The position numbers and the translations under genes were made by a program. This document shows, piece after piece, positions 1 through 20,579 of a stretch of DNA of 54,213 bases. Source of the stretch: Guillardia theta CCMP2712 (taxonomy: Eukaryota > Cryptophyceae > Pyrenomonadales > Geminigeraceae); the NCBI RefSeq assembly GCF_000315625.1, contig NW_005434600.1, forward strand, positions 64,105 to 118,317. Direction: 5' to 3'. Positions within the stretch are counted from its first letter, which is position 1. Every line of letters begins with the position of its first letter. The notes below the pieces were generated by a model. The model saw nothing but the letters and a program-made list of their open reading frames with translations. It was not told the origin of the DNA and made no database searches.

Positions 1-175
1 GGTGGTGGTGGTGGTGATGATGATGATGATGATGGAGATGATGGTGATGGTGGTGGTGGTGGTGGTGGTGGTGGTGGTGGTGGTGGTGGTGATGATGATG
101 ATGATGATGGAGATGATGGAGATGATGATGAGGATGATAATCATGATGATGATGATGTCGATGACGATGGTGATA
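1..175. repeat. GAT/GGT trinucleotide array
   Basis: Imperfect run of GGT and GAT/GGA triplets at the left edge, followed by an A/G-rich stretch to about 230. It is open in frame on the + strand only because it is a trinucleotide repeat, so I do not treat it as coding. By position it lies in or beside an intron of the SZT2-like gene on the - strand, whose nearest visible exon ends at 266. Confidence 0.9.
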
Positions 176-2705
176 AGAAGGAGGAGGAGGAGAAAGGGGG
201 GGCGGGGCGAGGGGGGGGGAGGATAAGGATTGGTTCAGGAACAGGATCATAGCAGCTGAGCTAACCTGAACGAAAGTGTCGAGACAACTGCAGTTGTCGC
301 GATGGATGGAATGACATTTCCAATCCACTTTGCTCGACAGAAGAAACTCGACACTGTGCGTGTCGAAGTAACAAGACATCCTCGTCCTCCATCCCACCGT
401 TGTCATCTGAAACAAGTGAAAACAACAATCAGAGCAAGAAAGTGAGTATGAAGAATGTAGTAGACAGGAGAGAGTCGATAGCACAAAATAACAAGATATG
501 GTTTAGGGTTATCTCAACACAGAACAAAGTACAACACAACAAATCATAGAAACCAAGAGAAGTGAACTATTTGAGTACAATCACAACAATAAAGGGTTCA
601 CCAACACACCTGTGAGAAAGCTGCAAATGCTAGTTGGGGAGCAAACATGCACTGATGAAAGCGATCGAGGGTTGTAAGAGCTTGAACGAAGTCGAGGAGA
701 CGAAGTGCAATCTGAGAAAGCGATCAGAAAAGGAAAACCAGTAGATTGCAACAAATCTTCACAAGACCAACACAGCACAGAAGCAAGACAGCAGATGAAA
801 TCAAATGGAACAGAGGAATGTTGTGTATACCTTCTCAAGCATCTTTTCTCGCCTCCGATGATTCTTCTGAATGTGGGGCTTCACAACATCATGGAGCGTC
901 TTGTCCTGCAAGCAACAACATGTCACAACTTCCATCACGGCAAAACTATCTCCCTCACGTGTGAGAACGATGCGAGGAAAGGCGTCAGTTTCTTCGCAAA
1001 CTTCTCCTCGGCCCTCCACCCGACCTCCATCACTCCCGTCAGGCCCTTGATGGCAGACGGCTGCGAGCCCGAGAGGGGTTGGCCCGCCGGGTCCGTTGGC
1101 CCCTCACCCTTACGGATCGTGCAAACAACATCCAAAGAGTCGTGGAGGGGGAACGCAAACTCTATCGCCGCCCACTGTTCCGCATCCCTCGACCTGCTTG
1201 CGATGTTCTCCACCATGTCGTCGTGCGCCGACGAGCGACCGTCCTGCATCATGACCCCAAGAGCGTCCGGTCCCTTCCTCCCTGCTCCCTGCCGCTCGCC
1301 CTGCCTCCTCCCCTCTTCCTCCTTCAGCTCTACGTCGACGAGCAGAAAGCCATCGAGGCAACGAGCCTCTACCGCCCTCTCCGTCTCGTTCCACTCGCCC
1401 ATGCTGTTCAAGTTCACCTTCCTCAGTACCCTCACTTCGCTTGCCCTCCCCCCGAACGAGCTCGGCCCTCTTGCCCAGTCCGTGTACCATCCAGTGAACC
1501 AGTCCCTGCTCGGGCCCAGCAGCGTGCTCCGTGACAGGACCACGGAGATGGCAGTCCGGAGAACGAAGTCGTCGGATGCGATGCTGATGTGGCAGCCGTT
1601 GCATGCTCGAGCGAACTTGCGCAGGAAGTCAAGGTCGGGGACGTGCGAGAATGTCCCGTTCAACTCGGGGATCATGTAGTAGCAGAGCAGGACGGTGATG
1701 TCCTTCCTCCTCAGGCACGAGGCCACATCGAGGAAGACGCTCTGGTCGTTCCCCATGGTGACAACCCCGTCAGTGAGGAGGAAGATGTTAGGGCAGCCCT
1801 CTGTGCTCATGGATTCAAGGAGCTGCATGCTGTTTGCAAACAGATGCTGCAGGTCAGACCTGGTTGTCCCTTTCTCGCTATCAAGACAGTCCCTGCTGCA
1901 CCACAGCCCGACCGCCATCTGCCTCTTGAGGAGATCGAACTGCATGCTCAGCTTCTGGAGCAAGTGATCCAGTCCCTCGCTGTCTATCCTCTCCTCATGG
2001 CACAGGACCCGCACGTCGTCGATGGTTGACCCTTGCGCTATCACCGAGATTAAGACCTCTTGAACCCCGGTGATGGACTGGGCCAGCAAAGTCAGGAGCC
2101 GCATCGATCCGGTAAACATGTTGTCTAGCAGCAAGATAGGGCAGTCCTTTGACGTCCCAACAACAGTCGCCAGTGAGCCCTTGATGTCCAGCGCCAAGAC
2201 GATTCTCTGTGAAGCGAGGTGAGGGGCAGAATGATTTCGTAGTTGAGCATAGCTTGACAGCAGATGCGACAAGACAGGGGAGGGCAGAGACTGAGCAAGC
2301 AAAGAACGACACGACACGAAGGAGCTGAATGGTGTTTGAGCGAGAATGATGTTCAATTCTTCTAATGTGCCTTGAAAGGACAAGAGAAGAACAAGGAAAC
2401 ATCAATCAGCATGAAGGCGCAATGCCGGCATCGACAACGAGCAGCAGAGATCGCAACATCACCGATGCATCAATTACCTGTCTTTCAAACCGCCATTTCA
2501 GCTGCTTCCCTACCTCCGCTCTGTCTCCGTTCTCCACCGCTGCCCCGAGGAAGACGGCGTCCTCCCTCTTGCTCTTCCAGTGCCCAAGGTGCCATAGCAG
2601 CCGCCTCCATGGCAGTGCCTGCGCGTGATCTTGGACGAGGATGAAAGGAACGTCCTCCTCCTCCTTCTCCTTCAAGCTCTCTCTTCGCCTCCCTCCCTCC
2701 TCCAT
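1..2705 (-). CDS. SZT2: SZT2-like protein (KICSTOR scaffold), N-terminal part, truncated by window edge
   Basis: SZT2 is the large scaffold of KICSTOR, which in animals recruits GATOR1 to lysosomes to restrain TORC1 when nutrients are low. Exons I can support: 2478-2705 (ATG at 2705), a long exon ending at 959, then 831-905, 610-711 and 266-406, all joining in phase 0. The first exon carries VPFILVQDH and WRRLLWHLGHW, like the N-terminal VFLLMKK.../RLAWFLNHL region of animal SZT2. The long exon has IVLALDIKGS (cf. FVIELDLSPS), a VWA-like strand FLLTDGVV and FSHVPDLDFLRKFA (cf. FGHVPNVELMKFIA), then FLASFSHVREIVLP-like sequence near 959. The 5' boundary of the long exon is uncertain: acceptors near 2303 or 2216 would both keep frame, while the obvious one at 2371 does not. 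The family call rests on remembered similarity. The rest of the gene lies left of the window. Confidence 0.6.
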
Positions 2706-3085
2706 CCTCTGCTCTACGTCCCAGCCAACCCGGCCATGGAAGGCGGATTTCAGACCGTTACACGCAACTACCGTTATTTTGACAACTATTGCGGCTGCAA
2801 CTGGTGACAGCACGGTACTACTAGCAAAGCCTAGTACGCGGGGGCCGGTAGTCGGTGCGCGCCTCCGGGCACCCCGGCCCGGGCCGCGCCTCGTTCCCCG
2901 GCGGCAGGATGTCAACCCGGCCCGATGGGCCCGGGGAGCTGCCTTACAGTAGGCAGGAGGTCTCGGTGACTCAGTTGTTGATTGCTTCCACAGGCTGAAA
3001 TTCAGTGTGATCATCAAATGATTTGACTCAGTGACTCAGTGACTCGATAGTTTACACTCAGCGGGCCGATCAGTATACGGAGACG
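2706..3085. other. Intergenic, GC-rich repeat patch with TGACTCA motifs
   Basis: This lies between the start of the SZT2-like gene and the stop of the ROCO gene, both on the - strand. About 2815-2955 is very GC-rich, with CGGTAC, GGGCCCGG and CTAGTACGCGGG strings resembling the patches at 18400-19350 and 41330-42290. Next come TGACTCAG near 2967 and a triple repeat of GACTCAGT at about 3024-3046. It may contain the SZT2 promoter. I see no gene here. Confidence 0.6.
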
Positions 3086-9415
<6,330 letters not shown>

Positions 9416-9499
9416 TGCAGTTGTGATGTGCTTGTAGACGCTAGACTTAAGTTCTACGTCGTTTCTCGAAAGCTGTTTGCGTCCAACAACCCTTCCCAC

Positions 9500-9933
9500 T
9501 CATCGCAGGTGTTTGTTTGGCGCCCGATGCTCCCATTTCACCCCTTCCAATCAATGCTTCTTATCACCAGCACTTCTGCTCCTCCTCCGCCTCTCTCTGT
9601 CCTGTATCTTCTTCTCCTTCTCCTCCTCCTCCTCCACCTCCTCCTCCCATGGCGCTCCCTTTTGGTACCCCGCCATAGCAACAAACCCCCTTGAAGCTCC
9701 CCTTCATTTGACCACCCTCCTTTGACCCCCCTTTCGTGCTATGGGTAGGTTCTACTACCCACCCCTTGATATGATGCGAACGAATCACGCTTTTTCTGTC
9801 CCCGCCATCGTAATTACCCCTCTTTTTGAGAAGAAAATTACCGGTAGTCAAATTAAAACGTACCACCTGAGTCATGCAATTTGTAACGAGTATAACCGTC
9901 AACCTGGGGAGATCTTGCAGGGCATGAGTGGAG
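9500..9933. other. Intergenic, divergent promoter region with ACCCC-rich repeat patch
   Basis: This is the space between the divergently transcribed ROCO gene (-) and methyltransferase gene (+). About 9590-9650 is pyrimidine-rich (CTCCTC). About 9705-9850 carries scattered CACCC, CTACCCACCCC and TACCCC blocks, so it belongs to the G/C-strand-biased repeat class also seen at 12690-13090 and 25435-25830. I see no coding region. Confidence 0.55.
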
Positions 9934-12121
9934 ATGAGGGACAAGGACGACAACAATGCGACTAGTGGCAGCGCAATGACGGCAGTCGCTAGGGATGGCG
10001 CGAGGGGAAGCAGTGGAGGGAGACTGGAGGAGAGGAGGATGCAAGTAAGAGCACGGATGCTCCTGCCATGCTGCATCTCTTTGGAGCTGCTCCGCTGCGT
10101 CTCAGGCTCCCATGGGCATGTGAGTTGTTTCATAACGAGCCCACACATCTTGAAGAAGAGCTCTTCTTTCTTGCATCCCTCTTCACCTTGCCGCCGAAAG
10201 GATCTGCAGTCATGGAGTGAGTTTAGGAGGTTTCATGTGCGGGGAAATCAGCAGATCACAGCCCGGAAAGGAAAGTTCCCCCACGTGGACGGCGAGTATG
10301 CTAAGCATTTTCTCAAGAGCTATGGAGGGGCGATCGGTGACAAAGGTCAAAGGATTCTGATCCTTGGGAAGAAGCCCAAGTGGGGAGAACTTAGTGAAGC
10401 AGAAGTGAGGAACACGTTTGGGATCCCTTCAGGAGTGACTCAAATGTATGAGGGCAACAGGTTTGTTTGGAAATCCCCTGCTGCCGTCCCCACGGACACT
10501 CTCGAGGCCATGACGTGCGTTCGTGCTCAGATCGCACCCTTGTCTGCGCACCACGAGACGGTAGAGGATCTTATAGAAGAGGTTGGTGGATGGACGCTCG
10601 CCTGTGACGGCTGGGACCTCCATGTAGAGCGTTTGAAGACATCGTCTGAGCAGGAGGGAGACGGAGAGCGGAGGAGTCGAATGGAGATCTCAGCCATGTT
10701 TGCCCGCTGCATCGTTGGAGCTCCTAATTTTGACAAGCCGAATCTCCTGTTTACCTTGTTGGAGTCTTCAAAAGGATATCTGCTCGGGTTGACGACGTGG
10801 TCCCACAATCATGCACAGAGATCTCTCTCAGAGGTGGAGTGGTCGAGAAGGCCCTGCAAGGTAAGTGAAGCAGGAGATTTCGAGCTCGTTGGAAGTCACT
10901 CTAAACTCACAGTTCTCGTCTGCTCTTCCGCTGTTGATCGCAGAAGCTGCGGTGAACATCGCTGGCGCAAGGGAAGGGGACTTGCTGTTGGACCCTTGCT
11001 GTGGCTCAGGAACGATCCTCTACGCTGTAAGAGTATCTACATGCATGTGCGGGTGTGTAGGAGGTTGGTTAAGATTAGGAGAGCAAGCATCAAAAATGAA
11101 TGCCTCCACCCTGCTCTCTCCTCGCTTTCGAGATTGCCTGCACAGCTCAATTGGTGATTCGATTTTTCTGTGGGTCTGACCTCAGTTCTCTGTAGGCGTT
11201 AGAAAGGGGGCTGAATGCTGTGGGATTTGAGATTAATCCATCGATGGCAATGCAGGTGGACTTTGAACCGTTTGGTTGTGACTGATTGAACTCTGCAGGC
11301 AAGGAAAAATTTGGAAACAGTGGGATATGCGACAAGGGGAGGAGGGTTTCTTCGAAAGTCGTATCAGTTAGAGGAAGGCTGTGTAATTGCTCAACACGAC
11401 AGTAGGGAGAGCTTGCTGGTGAGGCGATGCTCAGATTGTTGTGAATTCTTTGACAAGGAATCGACGACTTCCTTTCACTCTTTCTCCAGGCTTCGAGTTC
11501 ACCGATGTCCGCCAGCCTGCCACCTCTGAGCAACGTAGTGCATTTTTTCTTTTCTCTGTCTCTTTTCCCCTTGGGCTATCACTTTCTCTACTTTCCCTTT
11601 CCTAGCATCTTCTGACCGCATTGCAGATGCCTGTAACCCATGTTGTCTCAAACCTTCCTTTCGGCAAGAACCTCAAAGTCTGTGATTGCTGCAAGTCTTT
11701 CCTGCTGTGATCGCATTTTGCACAGTTGCCATATGCGGGCTACGTTCGTGACATCGTTCGGAGCCTCTGCGCACAACATAAAAACGCTACGTTTGTGTTC
11801 ATTGCAGGAGGGCAACTCTTGAAAAGAAGGCAAGTTGTCAGTGTTTGAACCATGTTATGACGCAACGCTCACATGCACCATATCGATCTATCCTTGCCTG
11901 ATGCCTGCCTGACTGGAAACTGTGCAGCTCTCCTGATTTCTTGAAGAGAATTCTCACCGAAGAAGGCCTGACATTGGAGGAAGTAGTCCAGATTCCGTTG
12001 CACGGATTGACTCAGGTTGAGTCCCATCTTTGACATAGCATCTCATCGAGTAATCTGCTCACAGGACAATGCAGAGTATCGCAGCCTGAATCTCCTGAGA
12101 GCAACCAGGCCGCATGGTTGA
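9934..12121 (+). CDS. UPF0020-type RNA (guanine-N2) methyltransferase
   Basis: Predicted SAM-dependent RNA methyltransferase of the family that makes m2G in tRNA or rRNA. Exons: 9934(?)-10860, 10913-11026, 11196-11255, 11299-11418, about 11490-11534, 11627-11677, 11726-11829, 11928-12015, 12065-12121. The exon 1/2 join gives WSRRPCKFSSALPLLIAEAA, the usual lead-in. It is followed by the SAM-binding loop LLLDPCCGSGTILYA, the acidic end of strand 2 in VGFEINPSMA, and the catalytic-type motif VVSNLPFGKNL (a variant of D/N-PP-Y/F-G). The 280-residue N-terminal part may contain a THUMP-like RNA-binding domain, but I cannot show it. The intron at 11830 starts with GC (AAG|GCAAGT) and restores frame. 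The start is uncertain: in-frame ATGs lie at 9934, 9976 and further on, and a basic N-terminus could be an organelle transit peptide. The exon near 11490 is the weakest. The 3' end is 55 bp from the convergent GFA gene. Confidence 0.72.
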
Positions 12122-12176
12122 GCATGGTTGAGCATCAATCGGACATTCTAAAACTCAGTAACAACCTAGACTTGTT

Positions 12177-12680
12177 TTATTCCTTGGACATCTCTGAGAT
12201 CCCAGACTTGTCAATGTTCTGTTCCCAGTTCAGCCCATCGAAATATCTGATCTCCACATCAAAGTCTTCGTCTTCTGCGATCCGCTTGTCTAAGCACCAT
12301 AGCGTGACGGCAACTCCATCAGGGTTCGATCGAGGATAATAGAAACTGCTGATCCCACAAATAGAGCAGAAAGTGTGCCTTGCCACCCGCGTGTTGTACC
12401 TGTATGTTGTAAGCTTCTCCTCGCCTTGAACGATTCGAAACTTGGATAGCGGGACGACGAAGTGCGTGTTTCGCCGCATGTAACATATCGAGCAATTGCA
12501 ATCGTAACAGATGACCTTCTTCTTCCTCTTGCTCGACTTCCCATTGCCATCTCCCTTGACTTTGCAACGTTCATCTCCTTCTTCCCTGCTTGCCACTGAT
12601 CTTGTCTCCTCCTCCTCCTCCTCCTCCATCTTCACCTCCACTCTGACACTCCCACAATGACAGCCCCCTTCTAGAATCAT
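12177..12680 (-). CDS. GFA-fold zinc protein, CENP-V-like
   Basis: Single-exon gene of 167 residues, from ATG 12680 to TAA 12177. It has the zinc ligands of the GFA family (glutathione-dependent formaldehyde-activating enzyme fold) in order: GGCHCGS near the N-terminus, CYDCNCSIC in the middle and HTFCSICG later. SSFYYPRSNPDGV and a C-terminal EMSKE follow, both as I recall them from CENP-V-type proteins. An acidic/basic insert (a Glu run, then KSSKRKKK) separates the first and second zinc motifs and is longer than in bacterial GFA proteins. The substrate is unknown. CENP-V acts at centromeres in animals, but a role there cannot be read from sequence. The open frame extends upstream to 12824 but runs into the G-rich repeat, so I chose the ATG just before the first motif. 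It is convergent with the methyltransferase gene. Confidence 0.85.
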   Translation of the reverse strand: MILEGGCHCGSVRVEVKMEEEEEEETRSVASREEGDERCKVKGDGNGKSSKRKKKVICYDCNCSICYMRRNTHFVVPLSKFRIVQGEEKLTTYRYNTRVARHTFCSICGISSFYYPRSNPDGVAVTLWCLDKRIAEDEDFDVEIRYFDGLNWEQNIDKSGISEMSKE

Positions 12681-12689
12681 GGCGACTCC

Positions 12690-13090
12690 CGACACTGAGG
12701 CGAGCCTATCGCATACCACCCCCACCCCCACAGAGCTAAGCAATTTGCTGGGGGTACCTCCAGTCAGCAAGTCAGCTACTCCCCGTGGAGGTAGGGTGGG
12801 GTGATCGATGGGTGGACATGACATTCAAAAGAGGGGGTGATTTTGAGTATTTGGGAGGGGTGAGAGTGTTGCATTAAGATGAAGCCAGGGTTCTTGTTGA
12901 CTTGGGTAGGGTGGTCATTTCTACTGGGTCATGATCTTCATGGGTGACTTGGGAGCAGGTGGGAGTAAACTTTACTCTGCAAATAGGGGTACTTTTGAAG
13001 TCAAAATGAGGGGTACTCTGTTTGTCACGAGGGTGGGGGTAGTCAGATTGGGTGGGGTTCGGTTGAAAAGGATGGGGGTAGGGATGAGAC
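12690..13090. repeat. G-strand-biased degenerate repeat patch
   Basis: It starts C-rich near 12715 (CCACCCCCACCCCC) and then switches to G-rich blocks: GGTGGGGTG, GGGAGGGGTG, GGGTAGGGTGG, AGGGGTAC and GGTGGGGGTAGTC, spaced about 15-40 bp by unrelated DNA. It lies immediately upstream of the GFA gene start and resembles the patches at 19360, 25435, 37010, 45800 and 46480. Confidence 0.7.
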
Positions 13091-13493
13091 CGTAGCGATC
13101 AGTGCGATAATGGCAGAGTTCGTTGTGGAATATTGCTCCAACTGAGATGGTGGGAGGCAGGTAACGACAACAACAATGGTCTCTTCCTCTTCATGATCGA
13201 CATGATGCGATCCTCGTCCTTCGTCCTCGCAATGGTCTTCCTCCTCCTCGTTGTCTTTTTGCTCCCCTTCCTGGTCTTTCATGTCCTCGTCCTTGTCCTC
13301 GTCGCCCTCATCATTATCATCATCGATGGGAACAAAGTAGCATCGTGTTCTTCCTCTCTACTCTCTTTCTCCTTCTGAATGTCATGTATCGCATTGCATT
13401 GCTAGCTCAAATCCATCGAGCAGTGCATCTGCCATGATCGTCATGTGGATCTATGTTTCTTGGCCTTCTCTGATCAGTTTGAATGTGCAGGAG

Positions 13494-14147
13494 ATGAGGT
13501 CGGCAAGCGAAGCAGTCGCTGCCGGTGCTCCTTCTGCCAAGATCTCGGTGAGTTGATATGAGCTGTCCCTGTCAGTTGTTCGTATCCTTAGGTAACATGG
13601 TGGTTCCATTCATGTGAATCCTGACTTGTTGTCCGAGAACATGGTGGACTCTTTCATTCCCCATATGAGTTCTGTCTTGTTGTCCTCAGCCATAATCAGT
13701 GATGTTCAAGATGGTGAACAGGAAGGGGAAGCGGAGGGCAGAAAGTTGTTGTTTCATGGATCCTTGACATGTGATATACGAAAGCATGTTTGAGAGTACG
13801 ACTTGATTTGCTCTGCTCTCCTGCCATCCTCGACCCCCCTTCTTTGCAGACAGCAAGCTTTCGTACCTCTTGCTCAGCCTCCTTCCCCTCCCGTTGATAT
13901 GACGAGCAACTCTCTTTGCGCTCCCTAGGACACCCATTTGTCCTCCTCCTAACCTGCTCTTCCTCCACAGACGTCTTGCATCGACAGGATGGGTGCGATT
14001 TTCGTCGTCATCTACAAGTGCGAGAACGGCGCAAAGCGGAAGATCTACACCACTGATCAGAGGAATCTGTTCCGCAAGTACCCAGATCGACGATCGAAGG
14101 CGATGGCGGAGATCACTGCTATCGTACGGCAGGAGATGGGGAAGTAG
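13494..14147 (+). CDS. Small two-exon gene, unknown function
   Basis: Tentative model of 76 residues: exon 13494-13547 (ATG, 18 codons, donor TCG|GTGAGT) and exon 13971-14147 (acceptor TCCTCCACAG, stop TAG). Both are phase 0. The second exon is balanced coding sequence in an otherwise low-complexity area and ends with RSKAMAEITAIVRQEMGK. The core includes MGAIFVVIYKCENGAK and DQRNLFRKYPDRR. I do not recognise it and see no targeting signal. An extra exon in the 423-bp intron or upstream of 13494 is possible, because ATG 13494 sits right after a good acceptor (GTGCAG). Confidence 0.4.
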
Positions 14148-14791
14148 AGGGCATGAGGAGAGATAAGGCTTGTCTGCCTGGCAGTTTCCGTCAATGACGT
14201 GTAGCAGCACAAAGGGTGTTCCCTGCTGTTAACTGAGAACCGAGTGTGGACAACTGCTGAGGAGAGCAAGGTTGTTTACTCCTGTGTTGATTTGCTTCCT
14301 TCTTGTTTTCACATGTGATGAATTTGTTCTGGTTTCTTGTTGTACCTAAAGAGCCGATCAAAGTGCGTGAGTCGTTGCTTCGTGCCTCAAAGTTTTCCCG
14401 CTATCAATGGAGCATGCAGAGAGGATGAAAGGAAGAATGCATGAAAGGAAGGGAATGGTGGTAGTCTTGGAAGATGTTGTGAAGGTTCGCAAGGTTGTGA
14501 AAGATCCGATTTCTCCCTCCTTCATTGCTTGTTGCGGGAAACTTGTGTTTGCACTTCCATTGTGATACATCGATTGAAATTTCTTGAACAAGAGACTAAG
14601 AGCATCTCGAGACAACATGTGTCTCCTCGCTCTTCCTTTCCCTTCTTCATCCTCCACAGTTTCTCGTTCATTTCGCTTCTCCTCCTCCATCTCCCCCCTC
14701 TTGTGCTGACAACATTCACGTCAAAACCATTGACCATGTCGATTCCCGCCGCAACTCACCTTTCTCCTCTTCTTTCTTCTCCTTCTCTTCC
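14148..14791. other. Intergenic / 3' flank, pyrimidine-rich
   Basis: This lies between the stop of the small + gene and the stop of DNAI7 on the - strand, so both 3' UTRs should be here. From about 14620 it becomes CTTCTCCTC-rich on the + strand, continuing as loose TTCTCC repeats into about 14860. No gene is visible. Confidence 0.5.
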
Positions 14792-18017
<3,226 letters not shown>

Positions 18018-18399
18018 CCTCTACAAAGCTTCTTGTCCCAACTCGCACTTGCAGTTCGAACAACCAAACTCACTCCCGAGGTCTTCTGAATCCTTTCAAC
18101 TCGGAGTCAACATCCTCAAGCTCCGCTGAACAACATCAGGTTCTCATCTGCACCATCGAGTCATTGCAATCTCCCGGTTGAAGTTTTTTGTCGCTCATTC
18201 TTTGTCATCTACAAGCACCGTCGCCAAAGTTGCGTTGTTGAGAGCCTCCTCTGCTCTACCCACATCCCTCAGATCCATTGGACTTCTATCCCCTACCCTG
18301 TCCTCTCCTTTCTCACTCCACCCGCGTCACCTTCTCTCCTTCTCTCCCTCCCTTCCCTCCCTTCCCTCAGTTCTACCAGCATTTCAACTGACGGACCTC
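18018..18399. other. Upstream region of DNAI7
   Basis: Putative promoter side of DNAI7. It is pyrimidine-rich near 18300-18370 (TCCCTCCCTTCC). A + strand open frame here has no ATG and no recognisable content. Confidence 0.4.
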
Positions 18400-19350
18400 C
18401 GCTGCCGGCCCGATCACTACTGGTGCGGCCAGTGTTTTCAATTTGGCAAGTCGGTCCCGGATCCTCGGCCCGGCCCGGCGAGTCCCGGATCCCGGTCCGG
18501 GTAAGGTCGGACCCGGATCGATGATCGGCATCGGATCCTGGCCCGGCCCGAGGCCGGCCGTGAGCGCTCATTGACTCAGAGTCAATAAGGCTGGCAATCT
18601 TTCAAGTTTGTTGCAGCCGCTACTTGAATCCGCACTGCAGGCTCACCGTCCGATCGCCGCCCGGCCCGGCGGCGGCCCCGGACACCGTCCGATGGCAGTC
18701 GTGCCACCGTAATGCAGAATTGCGATCAAAGTTGTCTTCTCGAATCTCAATTTGCGGCGTGCTAGTCAACACGCGGCGGCGCCGCCGGGTCCGATCCGAT
18801 CGGACCGTCGAGTCCGATCAGCCATCGGATTGGCCCTCGTAGCCCGGCCCTCTGACGCCGACTACGGGCCGCCGCGCCGGCCAAGTCCGAAGCCTTGAAG
18901 GCTTGAAGTTGGAAATCCGCCGAGGCAGGCCCCCGTCGGATCCGAGTTGCGGCCGCCGCGACAGCGGCACACGTGCGACAGAGTCAGGGTCAAGCCGCAG
19001 CTTCCTCGACTCTCCTGATCGGATCCGAGGATTGTCCTCGGAGGCTCGTACAAGGGTGATCTTTAACTTAACTTTGAGTAAAGAAAGTGCAGTACCGTAC
19101 GGTACCAGGACAGTGACTCGGGACCGACTGGCGTCCGGTCGCCGTCCAACTCAACAAGCCTGGGCGGTGTCACGGTGCCAAGTTCTGGCAGGGATATGCT
19201 GACAGCGGGAGGGAAGAGGCAGTCATGCGCCCCACCGCGGGCCCCCGGGGCTCTCAGGAGTCTTGAAGGAGGCGGTTTAACTCCTCCGCCGGACTGACTC
19301 CCCGCCCCGGGAGGGGACTCAATCTAAAGTTTTGGCAGGCGCTTTCTCTC
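18400..19350. repeat. GC-rich degenerate repeat patch with CGGTAC palindromes
   Basis: Very GC-rich (CCGGCCCGG, CGGATCC, GGCCGCCGCG), with GACTCAGAGTCA near 18572 and the palindrome GTACCGTACGGTAC near 19093. The segment 18968-19083 read on the - strand matches 37808-37895 on the + strand (shared blocks AAGTTAAGTTAAA, AGGACAATC, CAGGAGAGTCGAG, GGCTTGACCCTGAC, TGTCGCAC). Its AAGTTAAGTTAAA end also recurs at 42226. This suggests copies of one dispersed family. No coding region is visible. Confidence 0.7.
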
Positions 19351-19359
19351 TTTGTGAGA

Positions 19360-19720
19360 GTGGGGTGGAACCCTGATGAAAGGGGGGTGGGGGTAATGCC
19401 GGTGGATTCCGTTGGTCGGATCGTGACGCCGATGGTCGCTTCCGGTCACGGGGAAAGAGATCGCAGCCCCGCATTACCATCGAAAAGAGAAGTTTTCGAA
19501 GGTGATGGAACAGGTCTTATTTGTTGGACAGGGGTCCTTGGGGCCCCGAAAGCTTTCGAACGAGTAGGTCGTGATTCCCGACTCTGGAAAGCGATCTTTT
19601 TCGATTGAGAGAATACTTTACCACACATTTTCCAGTCCATCAGCAAATATCCTTTATATATGCCTTTTAGAAATCCCTTCTTTACGTGTGTTAGTCCGTC
19701 AAATAACCCCACCCACCAAA
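19360..19720. repeat. G-strand-biased repeat patch
   Basis: Blocks such as GTGGGGTGG and GGGGGGTGGGGGTAA at 19362-19397, later AATAACCCCACCCACC at about 19695-19713. Same class as 12690-13090. It directly abuts the GC-rich patch. No gene is visible. Confidence 0.5.
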
Positions 19721-19848
19721 TCCACGATTATCAGTGAGTTCATTCCGTAATGATCCACGGAACATTCTGAATCACTAAACCCAGCCAACAAGCTAGTTTT
19801 CATTGCTGACGTCATGCGACTGTACAGCTTCTTGAGTTGTTCCACCCC

Positions 19849-20424
19849 ATGCGCGCTCCTCCGTACTTCCGCGCTCCTCTCCTCCGCTCCTCTTCCTGCA
19901 CATCGCAAGGGTCGACGGAAGATAGCATCGAATCTCCTTCCTCCGTCCTATCTTTCTCCTCTTCTTTCTCGTTCTCCACGTCCACCTCGTCTCTTCTGGA
20001 AGGCGTCGATACTCATGTTCCGACCGCGGTCGCCGCGTTCTTTGCTGTCATGCTCAGCAAAGGAGGAAGATCATCCTTCCCAAGACACTGCTCGCTATCT
20101 TGTGTAGACGATCATCATGGCAATGATATGGGATCGTCCTCATCCTCTTCTGGTTGCATGCCGATCACCGCAAGCGCAAGATGGGATACAGGAGGCAGGA
20201 GGAGGTCAAGATCAGAGCCAGCAGTGCTAGGAGAGGACGCTGACTCGTCAGCAGAAATGGAGTCAGACGCAGCCAAGCATGCAATCGACAGGTCAGGGTA
20301 TTTCATCCAGGGGAGAGGATATGGGATAGTGATGCTGGTCGGGGAAACCATTTCTTCCCCTTCTATCGACCAAGGTGGGAACTTCGTGAGTCGGCATAGA
20401 GAGAAGTTGTCATTCAGGTTGTGA
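19849..20424 (+). CDS. Hypothetical Ser-rich ORF
   Basis: Single open frame of 191 codons from ATG 19849 to TGA 20424. It is Ser-rich in the first half (FSSSFSFSTSTSS) and more balanced later (AAKHAIDRSGYFIQGRGYGI). I recognise no domain or signal. It may be one exon of a spliced gene or a chance frame in biased DNA. The uninterrupted length and mixed C-terminal composition slightly favour coding. Confidence 0.3.
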   Translation: MRAPPYFRAPLLRSSSCTSQGSTEDSIESPSSVLSFSSSFSFSTSTSSLLEGVDTHVPTAVAAFFAVMLSKGGRSSFPRHCSLSCVDDHHGNDMGSSSSSSGCMPITASARWDTGGRRRSRSEPAVLGEDADSSAEMESDAAKHAIDRSGYFIQGRGYGIVMLVGETISSPSIDQGGNFVSRHREKLSFRL

Positions 20425-20579
20425 TTGTAGAAATGTTTTCAACCTCGCCACAAAGCGTGTAGAGTGTAAAATAATTGCTTCTTGTTGTAGAATAGCCGTT
20501 CCTTGTTGGGATGTTAATCATTGTTTTCATAATCATCACGAGAACTGTTTGTATAAATATCGCGTTTATGAGCAATCCC

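Noticed and set aside
2-226. Open frame of Met/Val/Gly
   Set aside because: Produced by a GAT/GGT triplet repeat, with no non-repetitive content.
1110-2029. Long + strand and alternate - strand frames over the SZT2-like exon
   Set aside because: Shadows. Only the 935-2383 - frame carries the VWA-like and FSHVPDLDFLRKF motifs and joins neighbouring exons in phase.
9705-9860. Telomere or interstitial telomeric sequence at G-rich patches
   Set aside because: G-runs are irregularly spaced in unrelated DNA with no fixed 6-8 bp unit in tandem. An eroded telomere origin cannot be excluded but is not shown.
13043-13378. Hydrophobic + frame and acidic - frame
   Set aside because: Low-complexity shadows of each other, with no conserved motif and no splice support that I could define.
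18178-18504. Open frame with a mitochondrial-like N-terminus
   Set aside because: It begins with TTG, not ATG, runs into the GC-rich repeat and has no recognisable domain.
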